Counted from the stretch's first letter, positions 1 through 6,699 are shown. The stretch is 8,253 nucleotides of DNA from Xanthobacteraceae bacterium (GCA_030037185.1 JASHRR010001420.1:1-8253); one strand, 5' to 3'. Translations and numbers: made by a program. Notes: generated by a model from the letters alone, not told the origin.

Positions 1-1
1 C

Positions 2-895
2 GACATCGTGGTCGCCGGTGCTGAGTGGGGTCGCGTGCGGGCACTGGTGTCGGATACCGGCGAGACCGTGACCGCAGCCGGCCCCTCGACTCCGGTGGAG
101 GTTCTTGGCTTCAACGGAACGCCGGAAGCCGGCGACCGCTTGGCCGTGGTGGACAGCGAAGCGCGGGCCCGCGAAGTCACGGAATACCGCGCCCGCCAGA
201 AGCGCGACAAGATCGCCGCCCGGGCGAGCGGCAAGCGCGGATCGCTTGAGCAGATGATGAGTCAGCTCAAGACCTCCGGGCGCAAGGAATTCCCGCTCGT
301 TGTCAAGGGCGACGTGCAGGGCTCGGTCGAAGCAATCGCCAGTGCGCTTGAGAAGCTCGGCACGCCGGAAGTTGGTGCGCGCATCGTCCTTGCGGGCGCC
401 GGCGGCATCAGCGAATCGGATATCACGCTCGCCGAAGCCTCGGGCGCGGCAGTGATCGGCTTCAACGTGCGCGCCCATAAGGAAGCGCGCGAGATGGCTG
501 AGCGCAACGGCGTTGAAATCCGCTACTACAGCATCATTTACGATCTCGTCGATGACGTGAAAAAGGCAATGTCCGGCCTGCTGGCGCCGATATTGCGGGA
601 AACCACGCTTGGCAGCGCCCTCATCCTCGAGATTTTCAACATCTCCAAAGTCGGCAAGATCGCCGGCTGCCGGGTTACCGAGGGAGCGGTCGAGCGCGGC
701 GCCAATGTCCGCCTCATCCGCGACAACGTGGTGATTCACGAAGGCAAGTTGGCGCAGCTCAAGCGCTTCAAGGACGATGTCAGGGAAGTCGTCGCTGGCC
801 AGGAATGCGGTATGTCGTTCGAGAATTACCAGGATATGCGGGTCGGCGACACCATCGAATGTTACCGGGTGGAGACGGTGCAACGCTCGCTTTGA
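2..895 (+). CDS. infB: Translation initiation factor IF-2, C-terminal part (5' end outside window)
   Basis: IF-2 is the GTPase that places fMet-tRNA on the 30S subunit and promotes subunit joining. Only the last 297 residues are present; the GTPase domain lies upstream of the window. The frame is open from base 2, starting [15 protein letters not shown], which matches the end of the domain II beta-barrel. A charged linker follows, then the IF-2 domain III at about nt 240-595, with [13 protein letters not shown] and the GGISESDI stretch. The last part is the fMet-tRNA-binding C2 domain at about nt 597-892, with [24 protein letters not shown] and the closing TGA. Two cysteines typical of C2 are seen in IAGC and QECG. 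rbfA begins 11 nt after the stop, the usual infB-rbfA order. Family assignment is very secure; the N-terminal form of the protein cannot be judged. Confidence 0.98.
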   Translation, partial: DIVVAGAEWGRVRALVSDTGETVTAAGPSTPVEVLGFNGTPEAGDRLAVVDSEARAREVTEYRARQKRDKIAARASGKRGSLEQMMSQLKTSGRKEFPLVVKGDVQGSVEAIASALEKLGTPEVGARIVLAGAGGISESDITLAEASGAAVIGFNVRAHKEAREMAERNGVEIRYYSIIYDLVDDVKKAMSGLLAPILRETTLGSALILEIFNISKVGKIAGCRVTEGAVERGANVRLIRDNVVIHEGKLAQLKRFKDDVREVVAGQECGMSFENYQDMRVGDTIECYRVETVQRSL

Positions 896-906
896 GCTCT
901 CAGACC

Positions 907-1320
907 ATGTCGCGCGGCCATGCCCGTGAGCCCAAGGGGCCGACACAGCGTTCACTGCGCGCAGGCGAGGTCGTTCGCCATGCACTCGCAGAAATTCTTG
1001 CCCGCGGCGAAACCCACGATCCTGTGATTGCAGCCCATCTCATCACCGTGCCCGAGGTCCGCATGTCGCCAGACCTGCGGATGGCGACCGTCTACATTCT
1101 TCCGCTCGGCGGCCAGGATGCCGCAGTCGTGCTCGCGGCGCTGGAGCGCAACAAGCGCTACCTCCGCGGGGAAATCGCGCGCCGGGTGAACCTCAAATTT
1201 GCGCCGGACATCCGTTTTCGCATCGATCAGCGCTTTGATGAAGCCGAGCGCATCGAACGGCTGCTGCGTTCCCCACAGGTCAGACGCGATCTCGACAACG
1301 ATCCAGGCGAGCATGAATGA
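907..1320 (+). CDS. rbfA: Ribosome-binding factor A (30S maturation factor)
   Basis: RbfA binds the immature 30S subunit and assists late 16S rRNA processing and cold adaptation. The 137-residue product is close to the usual 120-135. It shows the single KH-type II fold pattern: a basic N-terminus with [14 protein letters not shown] (residues 18-31), the strand motif [17 protein letters not shown] (48-64), then [19 protein letters not shown] (86-104) and the closing [11 protein letters not shown] (110-120). The frame is open further upstream, but those codons lie inside infB and do not look like RbfA. The ATG at 907 directly precedes the family-like sequence and is the best start, although its Shine-Dalgarno is weak (GAGCT-like at about 894-898). 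The gene sits 11 nt after infB, and its stop overlaps the truB start as ATGA, so translational coupling on both sides is likely. Confidence 0.97.
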   Translation: MSRGHAREPKGPTQRSLRAGEVVRHALAEILARGETHDPVIAAHLITVPEVRMSPDLRMATVYILPLGGQDAAVVLAALERNKRYLRGEIARRVNLKFAPDIRFRIDQRFDEAERIERLLRSPQVRRDLDNDPGEHE

Positions 1321-2405
1321 GCGCCATCATAGCCGATCAATACCCGGTTGACGCCGACAGCACCCAACCGTCTGGTGCCGAACTGGGCCCCGCGAACGGT
1401 CCACTGGGCCCCGCGAACGGTCCGCCTCAGGCCGGCAAGGCGCAACAGTTCAAGCGTGAAAAATATGATGTCCATGGCTGGGTCGTGCTCGACAAACCGG
1501 TCGGCATGACCTCAACCCACGCGGTGTCGGTGATAAAGCGGCTGTTCTCGGCGAAACGGGCCGGTCACGCCGGCACCCTCGACCCGCTTGCATCTGGATG
1601 CTTGCCGATTGCCCTCGGGGAGGCCACCAAGACGGTGCCGTTCGTGATGGACGGGCGCAAGATCTACCGCTTTGCAATTCGCTGGGGCGAAGAGCGAGAT
1701 ACCGACGACGCGGAAGGCAGGGTGGTGGAGCTCAGCGATGCGCGCCCAACGCCGCACGCAATCGCAGCGCGGTTGCCGAGCTTCGTCGGGACCATCGAAC
1801 AGGTGCCGCCACGATTTTCCGCCATCAAGATCGACGGCGAGCGCGCCTATGACATCGCGCGCGACGGCGAGGAGCCCGAACTCAAGCCGCGGCTCGTGAA
1901 CATCGAGCGTCTGGTGCTGATCGAGATGCGGGATCGGGATCACTCCGAGTTCGAGGCAGAGTGCGGAAAAGGCACCTATGTGCGCGCGCTCGCGCGCGAT
2001 CTCGGCCGCGCACTCGGCTGCTTCGGCCACGTCGCGGCATTGCGTCGAATAGCCGTCGGCCCGTTTGCCGAGAGGAACATGATTTCTCTGGAAGAAGTTC
2101 AGGCTTTGTGCCATAGAGCCTCTGCCGGTGAGGGTAGCCTTGCCGATGCACTATTCCCGGTTGCGACGGCGCTGGACGACATCCCGGCGCTAGCCGTCAG
2201 CAGGGCCGACGCGGCGAGGCTCCAAAGGGGTCAAGCCGTCCTGATGCGCGGACGGGACGCCCCCGTTCTCCGTGGCACGGTTTACGTTACGGCCGCGGGC
2301 AGCCTGGTCGCCCTGGCCGAAGTCGACCGCGGCGAAATCGTCCCCAAGCGCGTATTCAACCTCGCCGGACTGCAGGGCAGAGCCGGCCGACAGGAAGGTC
2401 GTTGA
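1317..2405 (+). CDS. truB: tRNA pseudouridine-55 synthase TruB
   Basis: TruB isomerises U55 in the T-loop of nearly all elongator tRNAs and also acts as a tRNA-folding chaperone. The product has 362 residues; E. coli TruB has 314, and the excess is mostly an N-terminal extension of about 50 residues before [18 protein letters not shown] (53-70). The catalytic motif is [14 protein letters not shown] (81-94), with catalytic Asp89. Further motifs are [19 protein letters not shown] (164-182) and [15 protein letters not shown] (217-231 region). The C-terminus (about 285-350) resembles the PUA-like TruB C-terminal domain. The ATG at 1317 overlaps the rbfA stop by 4 nt, and the next gene starts 2 nt after the TGA. 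A long N-terminal tail before this motif is, from memory, common in Bradyrhizobium relatives. Here it contains an exact tandem duplication at 1382-1423. A start nearer the conserved domain cannot be excluded, but there is no nearby ATG in frame. Confidence 0.97.
   Translation: MSAIIADQYPVDADSTQPSGAELGPANGPLGPANGPPQAGKAQQFKREKYDVHGWVVLDKPVGMTSTHAVSVIKRLFSAKRAGHAGTLDPLASGCLPIALGEATKTVPFVMDGRKIYRFAIRWGEERDTDDAEGRVVELSDARPTPHAIAARLPSFVGTIEQVPPRFSAIKIDGERAYDIARDGEEPELKPRLVNIERLVLIEMRDRDHSEFEAECGKGTYVRALARDLGRALGCFGHVAALRRIAVGPFAERNMISLEEVQALCHRASAGEGSLADALFPVATALDDIPALAVSRADAARLQRGQAVLMRGRDAPVLRGTVYVTAAGSLVALAEVDRGEIVPKRVFNLAGLQGRAGRQEGR
1382..1423 (+). repeat. Exact 21-bp tandem duplication inside truB
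   Basis: Bases 1382-1402 and 1403-1423 are identical 21-mers beginning ACTGGGCCCCGCG and ending ACGGTCC. The unit is seven codons, so the reading frame is kept and the protein reads LGPANGP twice (residues 24-37 region). It lies in the unconserved N-terminal extension, outside the pseudouridine synthase fold. Two perfect copies with no divergence suggest a recent slippage or unequal-exchange event. Confidence 0.9.
2392..2398 (+). promoter_or_regulatory. Ribosome binding site of rpsO
   Basis: AGGAAGG, a strong Shine-Dalgarno, lies inside the last codons of truB, 9 nt before the ATG at 2408. It supports 2408 as the rpsO start over the in-frame TTG at 2402, which has worse spacing. Confidence 0.75.
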
Positions 2406-2407
2406 CG

Positions 2408-2677
2408 ATGTCGATCACTGCCGAGCGTAAATCGCAAGTCATCAAAACCCATGCGAAAAAGCCTGGCGATACCGGGTCGCCGGAGGTACAGGTCGGGATT
2501 TTGTCGGAGCGCATCGGCAATCTCACCGAGCATTTCAAGAAGCACGTTAAGGACAATCACTCTCGACGAGGATTGTTGAAGCTTGTGTCGCAGCGCCGCC
2601 AGCTTCTTGACTATCTCAAGCGCACCGATGAAAGCCGCTACAGAGCCCTGATCCAGAAACTCGGTATCCGTCGTTGA
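2408..2677 (+). CDS. rpsO: 30S ribosomal protein S15
   Basis: S15 is a primary binder of the central domain of 16S rRNA and forms an intersubunit bridge. The 89-residue product has exactly the standard length, ending KLGIRR. The four-helix protein shows the S15 signature from [17 protein letters not shown] (39-55) to [17 protein letters not shown] (56-72). The residues known in E. coli to contact the rRNA correspond to His42, Asp49 and Ser52 here (numbered with Met). The start at 2408 has a good Shine-Dalgarno and gives the family N-terminus [10 protein letters not shown]. truB ends 2 nt upstream, so the gene is read in the infB-rbfA-truB message. In E. coli S15 represses its own mRNA and pnp follows directly; the same order is kept here, but with a long, structured spacer before pnp. 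Confidence 0.99.
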   Translation: MSITAERKSQVIKTHAKKPGDTGSPEVQVGILSERIGNLTEHFKKHVKDNHSRRGLLKLVSQRRQLLDYLKRTDESRYRALIQKLGIRR

Positions 2678-2724
2678 ACAGAACTCGCGTGTTGTCGGTT
2701 GTGGCGGCTATCGGTCAGCGAGGA

Positions 2725-2760
2725 CGCCTGCTTAACCCTCCGCCGCCGGCGGGGCAGGCG
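2725..2760 (+). terminator. Composite GC-rich stem-loop after rpsO (possible terminator or attenuator)
   Basis: The outer stem CGCCTGC (2725-2731) pairs perfectly with GCAGGCG (2754-2760). Inside it CCGCC (2740-2744) pairs with GGCGG (2748-2752). A short T4 (2770-2773) comes 10 nt after the stem, too far for a classical intrinsic terminator. It begins 48 nt after the rpsO stop, so partial termination or an RNase III processing site are both reasonable guesses. Confidence 0.4.
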
Positions 2761-2773
2761 GCTATGCAATTTT

Positions 2774-2798
2774 CAGCGGAGGCACGGTGCATCCGCTG
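2774..2798 (+). other. Stem-loop in pnp leader
   Basis: CAGCGGA (2774-2780) is the exact reverse complement of TCCGCTG (2792-2798). Inside, GCA (2782-2784) can pair with TGC (2788-2790) across one G/A mismatch, leaving a CGG loop. This gives a near-continuous 10-bp hairpin. It follows the T4 and is not itself followed by a T-run. Confidence 0.5.
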
Positions 2799-2815
2799 CA
2801 TTCATCTCGTCCTAC

Positions 2816-2837
2816 CCTCCCGCGGCAGGTGGGGAGG
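2816..2837 (+). other. CCTCCC/GGGAGG inverted repeat
   Basis: CCTCCC (2816-2821) pairs with GGGAGG (2832-2837) around a 10-nt loop. The wording (CTACCCTCCC...GGGGAGG...GGGTGGG) resembles intergenic palindromes that I recall being scattered in many Rhizobiales genomes. Whether this is such a copy needs a genome-wide search. Confidence 0.35.
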
Positions 2838-2850
2838 ACAGGGTGGGATG

Positions 2851-2880
2851 TAGGGCCGGGCAAAAAGGCCCGGCAGCCTA
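2851..2880 (+). other. Strong GC hairpin with A-rich loop in pnp leader
   Basis: GCCGGGC (2855-2861) and GCCCGGC (2868-2874) form a perfect 7-bp stem around the loop AAAAAG. The stem can be extended by TAGG (2851-2854) with CCTA (2877-2880), with a 2-nt AG bulge on the 3' side. There is no T-run on either strand, so it is not a classical terminator. It lies 181 nt before the pnp start and could be a processing or protein-binding hairpin. Confidence 0.5.
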
Positions 2881-2934
2881 AGGCCAGAACGCCATGGCAG
2901 GATTGCCAGACGCTGCGGCTCAACACGCCCCTCC

Positions 2935-2965
2935 CGCGCCTGCGGCCACACGCGCAGGGGGCGCG
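2935..2965 (+). other. Bulged GC hairpin in pnp leader
   Basis: CGCGCCTGCG (2935-2944) pairs with CGCAGG (2953-2958) and CGCG (2962-2965), leaving a GGG bulge (2959-2961) and an 8-nt loop. It is the last large stem-loop before the pnp start, 95 nt upstream of it. High GC content makes some such pairings likely by chance, so this one is the least certain of the set. Confidence 0.35.
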
Positions 2966-3021
2966 GCGGCTGCGGATGAAGCGCGCAGTCTCTCGCTATC
3001 TTGCTCATGGCATTCGTGGCG

Positions 3022-3047
3022 CAAACCATGAAATTCAAACCATGAAA
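3022..3047 (+). repeat. Direct repeat CAAACCATGAAA upstream of pnp
   Basis: The 12-mer CAAACCATGAAA occurs exactly at 3022-3033 and 3036-3047. A third, looser copy, AAACCAATG (3055-3063), contains the pnp start codon. Each copy carries an ATG. The first ATG (3028) gives the five-codon frame MKFKP, whose TGA overlaps the second ATG (3042). The second gives MKEVETNV, ending at 3068, eight bases into pnp. Confidence 0.7.
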
Positions 3048-3051
3048 GAAG
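3044..3051 (+). promoter_or_regulatory. Ribosome binding site of pnp
   Basis: GAAAGAAG, a moderate purine-rich Shine-Dalgarno, lies 9 nt before the ATG at 3061. It supports that start, which also gives the family-like N-terminus [16 protein letters not shown]. Confidence 0.55.
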
Positions 3052-3060
3052 TCGAAACCA

Positions 3061-5223
3061 ATGTTTGACATCCATCGTGAGGAACTCGATTGGGGCGGGC
3101 GCAAGCTCGTTCTGCAAACCGGCAAAATAGCCCGGCAGGCCGACGGAGCGGTATTCGCCAGCTACGGCGAGACCACGGTGCTGGCTACCGTTGTGGCGGC
3201 GAAGAAGCCCAAGGAAGGCGTCGATTTCATGCCGCTGACCTGCAACTATCAGGAAAAGTTTTTCGCTGCCGGCCGCATTCCGGGCGGCTACTTCAAGCGC
3301 GAGGGCCGCCCGACCGAACGCGAGACCCTGGTGTCGCGGCTGGTCGACCGCCCGATCCGTCCGTTGTTCGCGGAAGGCTGGCGCTGCGATACCCAGGTTA
3401 TCGCGACGTGCATGTCGCATGATCAGGAAAACGATCCGGATATCCTGGCAATGGTGGCGGCGTCGGCTGCCCTGACGCTCTCCGGCGTGCCGTTCATGGG
3501 ACCGGTGGGCGCCGCCCGCGTCGGCTTCATCAACAACGAATACGTTCTCAATCCGCAAATCGACGAGATGACGGAGAGCAACCTCGACCTTGTGGTGGCT
3601 GGCACCGAGGACGCGGTGCTGATGGTTGAATCGGAGGCGAAAGAGCTTCCCGAGGAAGTCATGCTGGGCGCCGTCATGTTCGGCCACCGGCACTTCCAGC
3701 CGGTGATCGAGGCGATCATCCGTCTTGCCGAAAAAGCCGCCAAGGAGCCACGGGACCTGGCGGAGGCGGATAACGCGGAGCTCGAAAAGGAAATGCTCGG
3801 CCTGGTCGAGCCGCAACTGCGATCCGCCTACGCCATCCCCGACAAGATGGCGCGCCATGCTGCCGTCGATGCAGCCAAAGCCGCTGTGATGACGCATTTC
3901 TTCAAGGACGGCGTGGAGAGTGCACGCTATGACACCGAACGGGTCGGTGCCGTTTTCAAGGAGCTCGAAGCCAAGATCGTGCGCTGGAACATTCTTGACA
4001 GCGGCCGCCGCATCGACGGACGCGATCTCAAGACGGTGCGGCCGATCGTGGCCGAGGTCGGCGTCTTGCCTCGCGCACACGGCTCGGCGCTATTTACCCG
4101 CGGCGAGACCCAGGCTTTCGTGGTGGCGACGCTCGGCACCGGCGAGGACGAGCAGTTCGTCGACTCGCTGACCGGCACCTACAAAGAAAGCTTCATGCTG
4201 CATTACAACTTCCCGCCGTTTTCGGTGGGCGAAACGGGCCGCCTCGGTTCGCCCGGGCGGCGCGAAATCGGGCATGGGAAGCTTGCGTGGCGCGCCGTAC
4301 ACCCGATGCTGCCGCTCAAACATGAGTTCCCGTACACGATCCGCGTCGTCTCGGAGATCACCGAGTCAAACGGTTCGTCGTCGATGGCGACCGTGTGCGG
4401 TGCATCGCTCGCTCTGATGGACGCCGGCGTGCCATTGCGCGCGCCGACCGCCGGCATCGCCATGGGGCTGATCCTGGAAAACGAGCGCTACGCGGTTCTC
4501 TCCGACATCCTCGGCGATGAGGACCATCTTGGCGACATGGACTTCAAGGTGGCCGGCACGGAAAAGGGCATTACCTCGCTGCAAATGGACATCAAGATCT
4601 CCGGCATCACCGAGGAGATCATGAGAGTGGCGCTGACCCAGGCCAAAGACGGGCGGCTGCATATTCTCGGTGAAATGGCAAAGGCGATCACCTCGGCGCG
4701 CGCCGAGCTCGGACAACACGCGCCGCGGATCGAGGTGCTCACCATCCCGACTGACAAGATTCGCGAGGTGATCGGCTCCGGCGGCAAGGTCATCCGCGAG
4801 ATTGTCGAGAAAACGGGCGCCAAAGTGGATATTTCTGACGACGGCACCATCAAGGTCGCCTCTTCGTCGGGCGAGTCGATCAAGGCTGCCATTAACTGGA
4901 TCAAATCGATTGCCTCCGATCCGGAGGTCGGGATGATCTACGACGGAACGGTCGTGAAGGTGATGGATTTTGGCGCGTTCGTGAACTTTTTCGGCTCGCG
5001 CGATGGTCTTGTGCACATCAGCCAACTGGCGCCGCGCCGGGTGCAAAAGACCACCGACGTCGTCAAGGAAGGCGACAAGGTGAAGGTCAAGCTGTTGGGC
5101 TTCGACGAACGCGGCAAGGTTCGGCTGTCGATGAAGATGGTCGACCAGCAGACGGGCGAAGACCTCGAGGCCACCCAAAAGGCAGAAAGCGAGGCTCAGC
5201 GGGAGGCAGCGAGCGGCGAGTAG
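3061..5223 (+). CDS. pnp: Polynucleotide phosphorylase (PNPase)
   Basis: PNPase degrades RNA 3'-to-5' by phosphorolysis, releasing nucleoside diphosphates, and can add tails in reverse. It is a cytosolic trimer and often a degradosome partner. The 720 residues match the family (E. coli 711). In order: first RNase PH-like core (about 10-145) with [16 protein letters not shown] (71-86), an RNA-contacting loop; helical linker (about 150-310); second RNase PH core (about 316-545) with SNGSSSMA (436-443) for phosphate binding and [12 protein letters not shown] (485-496) carrying the metal-binding aspartates; KH domain with the loop IGSGGKVI (571-578); S1 domain (about 624-692); and an acidic, Glu/Ala-rich tail. 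All key motifs are present, so the enzyme should be active. It is preceded by the long structured leader after rpsO and faces a convergent minus-strand group downstream. Long open frames on the opposite strand are codon-bias shadows. Confidence 0.99.
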   Translation: MFDIHREELDWGGRKLVLQTGKIARQADGAVFASYGETTVLATVVAAKKPKEGVDFMPLTCNYQEKFFAAGRIPGGYFKREGRPTERETLVSRLVDRPIRPLFAEGWRCDTQVIATCMSHDQENDPDILAMVAASAALTLSGVPFMGPVGAARVGFINNEYVLNPQIDEMTESNLDLVVAGTEDAVLMVESEAKELPEEVMLGAVMFGHRHFQPVIEAIIRLAEKAAKEPRDLAEADNAELEKEMLGLVEPQLRSAYAIPDKMARHAAVDAAKAAVMTHFFKDGVESARYDTERVGAVFKELEAKIVRWNILDSGRRIDGRDLKTVRPIVAEVGVLPRAHGSALFTRGETQAFVVATLGTGEDEQFVDSLTGTYKESFMLHYNFPPFSVGETGRLGSPGRREIGHGKLAWRAVHPMLPLKHEFPYTIRVVSEITESNGSSSMATVCGASLALMDAGVPLRAPTAGIAMGLILENERYAVLSDILGDEDHLGDMDFKVAGTEKGITSLQMDIKISGITEEIMRVALTQAKDGRLHILGEMAKAITSARAELGQHAPRIEVLTIPTDKIREVIGSGGKVIREIVEKTGAKVDISDDGTIKVASSSGESIKAAINWIKSIASDPEVGMIYDGTVVKVMDFGAFVNFFGSRDGLVHISQLAPRRVQKTTDVVKEGDKVKVKLLGFDERGKVRLSMKMVDQQTGEDLEATQKAESEAQREAASGE

Positions 5224-5234
5224 CCGCAATTCCG

Positions 5235-5268
5235 CCCGCGGGACCACCTCGGCCGGCGAGCCCGCGGG
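5235..5268. terminator. GC-rich inverted repeat between convergent genes
   Basis: The palindrome CCCGCGGG occurs at 5235-5242 and 5261-5268. The two copies can pair with each other around an 18-nt spacer that itself contains CGGCCG. It sits 11 nt after the pnp stop and 16 nt from the end of the converging gene, the expected place for a bidirectional terminator. No T-run follows on either strand, so an intrinsic mechanism is doubtful; it may instead protect 3' ends. Confidence 0.4.
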
Positions 5269-5284
5269 TGTCAAGCGCGCGCCG

Positions 5285-5590
5285 CTACCACGCCATCGGC
5301 CGATCCCAGTCGTATTTCCAGCCGGTCAGTCGCTGATTGCGGAACTGAAGCCATAGACGCTCCCGGGCGCCGACGATGAAACCAGTCGTTACGGTAGTCC
5401 CCTCCGCATAGTAGATCTCGGAATCCGGGCGACCGGGAAGCGGGGTCAGCGGATTGCCAAGGGCGGCTGCCGCAACTTGCGGCGTCATGCCGAATGCGAG
5501 GGGCAGCGCATTCGAGCGCACGCCGAATTGCGGACAGGAGGAAATCCACCCGAGGCATCCCCACACAACGGCCTGGCGGAACTGTCGCAT
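5285..5590 (-). CDS. Small putative lipoprotein with BamE/SmpA-like pattern
   Basis: I do not recognise a named gene. Starting at the ATG at 5590 the product has 101 residues; an upstream in-frame TTG at 5605 would add five. The N-terminus is short and basic, then hydrophobic (AVVWGCLGWISSC), with ISSC fitting a lipobox and Cys19 as the likely lipidated residue. The mature part has GMTPQVAAAALGNPL, then GRPDSEIYYAEG and a closing LWLQFRNQRLTGWKYDW. The GMT-x3-V-x4-LG-x-P pattern followed by a strand-rich tyrosine/tryptophan end recalls the BamE/SmpA/OmlA fold of outer-membrane lipoproteins; that likeness is my inference. It lies 81 bp downstream of the L,D-transpeptidase gene on the same strand and could share its transcript, which fits an envelope role. 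A plain signal peptide cut at RSNA instead of lipidation is the main alternative. Confidence 0.7.
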   Translation of the reverse strand: MRQFRQAVVWGCLGWISSCPQFGVRSNALPLAFGMTPQVAAAALGNPLTPLPGRPDSEIYYAEGTTVTTGFIVGARERLWLQFRNQRLTGWKYDWDRPMAW

Positions 5591-5623
5591 TTGCACCCTA
5601 CTCAATCCCGCCCCGCGCGCCCT

Positions 5624-5650
5624 CGCACCCCGCGAAAGTTGCGGGGCGCG
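5624..5650 (-). other. Stem-loop between transpeptidase and lipoprotein genes
   Basis: CCCCGC (5628-5633) and GCGGGG (5641-5646) form a perfect stem around a 7-nt loop. Beyond one A/C mismatch it extends by CGC/GCG to 5624 and 5650. It lies in the 81-bp gap between two minus-strand genes, 34 nt before the lipoprotein start. It lacks a T-run in the direction of transcription, so partial attenuation or mRNA processing is more likely than full termination. Confidence 0.45.
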
Positions 5651-5671
5651 GATGTGAGGTTGGCAGACTGG

Positions 5672-6664
5672 CTAGCGGAGGCTTCCAGTGGTGTCAGCCC
5701 GGTTTTCCACGGATTGTCTTGCGCTAGCCCCGCCCGGCAAGACAACCACACGGGTGCCCACCGTGACCCGGCTGTAAAGGTCCTCGATATCCCCATTGGT
5801 CAAGCGAATGCACCCTGAGGACACGAATGATCCGATCGTGGAGGGCTGATTGGTGCCGTGGATGCGGTAAAGAGTGTTGCCGAGGTAAAGCGCGCGCGCC
5901 CCAAGGGGATTGCTTTCACCGCCCGCCATGAATCGCGGCAGATAGGGCTGGCGGTCGATCATTTCCTTGGGCGGATGCCAATCGGGCCATTCGGACATTC
6001 GGCTGATCTTTTCGCGACCAGACCACGTGAAGCCCTCCCGTCCTACGCCGATACCGTAGCGCAATGCTTTGCCGCCACCGAGGACCAAGTAGAGGTAGGT
6101 GTTGGGTGTGTCGATGATGATTGTGCCGGCCGGCTCGCGCGTGGGGTAATCAACCATTTGCCGACGGAACTGCGGCGGCAATTCCTTGAGTTGCCCGGTC
6201 TCCGGCTGGTAATCCGGTGGCAAGGCCGCATAGCCGGCGCCGGGGCTTCCGGGCGTTATCTCCATTGGCGGCGGGTTGCCACCACCCGGCCCGTACACAT
6301 CGCCAGGCGGCCGCATAGGCTCCCAATTCCCGTACCGGTAGCCGCGGCCCGGCGGGGGTAGTCCGCCGTCCGGATAGGCGCTGCCGCCATACGGTGGGGG
6401 GGGCGGCAAGGCTTCGCTTTGAATGCCAGACGGTCCGCCAGGGCGGCCGTAAGGACGCGGCGGCGGCGGATAATCGTCATCGTTGTCGTCCAGCGGGAGC
6501 GGCGCCGCGCGATAGCCGGGCGCGGGCTGGTAAGGACCCGGCGGGTAGTATTGCGGGTACTGCGCGAAGGCTTCTCCCCGCAATCCCACCAGGCCCAAAA
6601 TTGCCAAGCCCAATCCGGTCGCCATCCGGGCGGCGAAGCGTGCATCCATCTTCGGAATCCCCAT
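5672..6664 (-). CDS. Secreted L,D-transpeptidase (YkuD family) with proline-rich linker
   Basis: YkuD-family L,D-transpeptidases act in the periplasm, forming 3-3 peptidoglycan cross-links or attaching proteins to peptidoglycan. The 330-residue product starts with a signal peptide (about 1-34): a charged start, hydrophobic GLGLAILGLVGL and a likely cut after AFA34. Residues 35-150 are low-complexity, rich in Pro, Tyr and Gly, and probably form an extended linker. The catalytic domain (about 178-310) begins GTIIIDTPNTYLYLVLGGG and contains YRIHGTNQPSTIG (267-279) with His269, and FVSSGCIRLTN (280-290) with nucleophile Cys285, the canonical HG...SGC-R motif. A short tail follows. The first ATG (6664) has a weak AGAAG Shine-Dalgarno; Met6 is an alternative start and would leave a shorter n-region. 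A C8 run in the linker codes for prolines. The AT-rich gap upstream probably holds its promoter. Which acceptor it uses cannot be read from sequence. Confidence 0.93.
   Translation of the reverse strand: MGIPKMDARFAARMATGLGLAILGLVGLRGEAFAQYPQYYPPGPYQPAPGYRAAPLPLDDNDDDYPPPPRPYGRPGGPSGIQSEALPPPPPYGGSAYPDGGLPPPGRGYRYGNWEPMRPPGDVYGPGGGNPPPMEITPGSPGAGYAALPPDYQPETGQLKELPPQFRRQMVDYPTREPAGTIIIDTPNTYLYLVLGGGKALRYGIGVGREGFTWSGREKISRMSEWPDWHPPKEMIDRQPYLPRFMAGGESNPLGARALYLGNTLYRIHGTNQPSTIGSFVSSGCIRLTNGDIEDLYSRVTVGTRVVVLPGGASARQSVENRADTTGSLR
6396..6403 (-). repeat. Homopolymer of eight C (coding strand) in the transpeptidase gene
   Basis: Eight G on the plus strand, hence C8 in the coding strand, encode part of the polyproline stretch at residues 87-91. 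The tract lies before the catalytic domain, so any one-base slippage would abolish the enzyme. The frame as given is intact. Confidence 0.9.
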
Positions 6665-6699
6665 TGAGCTTCTGTAATGCCAAGCTAACGCAGGAACAA

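Larger units (their letters stand above)
2678..3060 (+). promoter_or_regulatory. rpsO-pnp intergenic region / pnp leader, rich in stem-loops
   Basis: These 383 bases hold no convincing gene. One frame is open over most of the stretch (from ATG 2787 to TGA 3066), but its product is Arg/Pro-rich with no recognisable family and no Shine-Dalgarno. Five inverted repeats follow one another: 2725-2760, 2774-2798, 2816-2837, 2851-2880 and 2935-2965, plus a small TGGCA/TGCCA hairpin at 2895-2908. I see no clear sigma-70 promoter. In E. coli the corresponding region contains the rpsO terminator, the pnp promoter and an RNase III-processed hairpin through which PNPase limits its own synthesis. A similar role here is inference from position and structure. 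Confidence 0.55.

Noticed and set aside
1512..2114. Minus-strand open frame of 200 codons inside truB
   Set aside because: Antisense to conserved TruB motifs; a codon-bias shadow.
2402..2407. TTG at 2402 as an alternative rpsO start
   Set aside because: It would add two residues not typical of S15 and leaves poor spacing from the AGGAAGG site; the ATG at 2408 fits better.
2699..2881. Short plus-strand frame after rpsO
   Set aside because: Overlaps the stem-loops, composition is arginine-rich and random-looking, no family match seen.
2735..2965. CRISPR-like or tandem repeat array in the stem-loop-rich spacer
   Set aside because: The stems differ in sequence and spacing; there is no shared repeat unit.
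2787..3068. Possible small gene in the rpsO-pnp spacer (93 codons from ATG 2787)
   Set aside because: It passes through four of the stem-loops, has no Shine-Dalgarno and gives an Arg/Pro-rich product with no family likeness. Only its last eight codons (from ATG 3042) are kept as a mini-ORF observation.
2920..4080. Long open frame on the minus strand opposite the pnp leader and first half of pnp (386 codons)
   Set aside because: It is antisense to clearly conserved PNPase, its product is His/Arg-rich without family motifs, and such frames are expected opposite GC-rich genes.
4366..5274. Long minus-strand open frame opposite the second half of pnp (302 codons)
   Set aside because: Same shadow effect; no recognisable domain, and it runs across the convergent spacer against the established gene order.
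5858..6361. Plus-strand open frame of 167 codons opposite the L,D-transpeptidase
   Set aside because: The minus strand carries the complete YkuD motif and signal peptide; the plus-strand product has no recognisable features.
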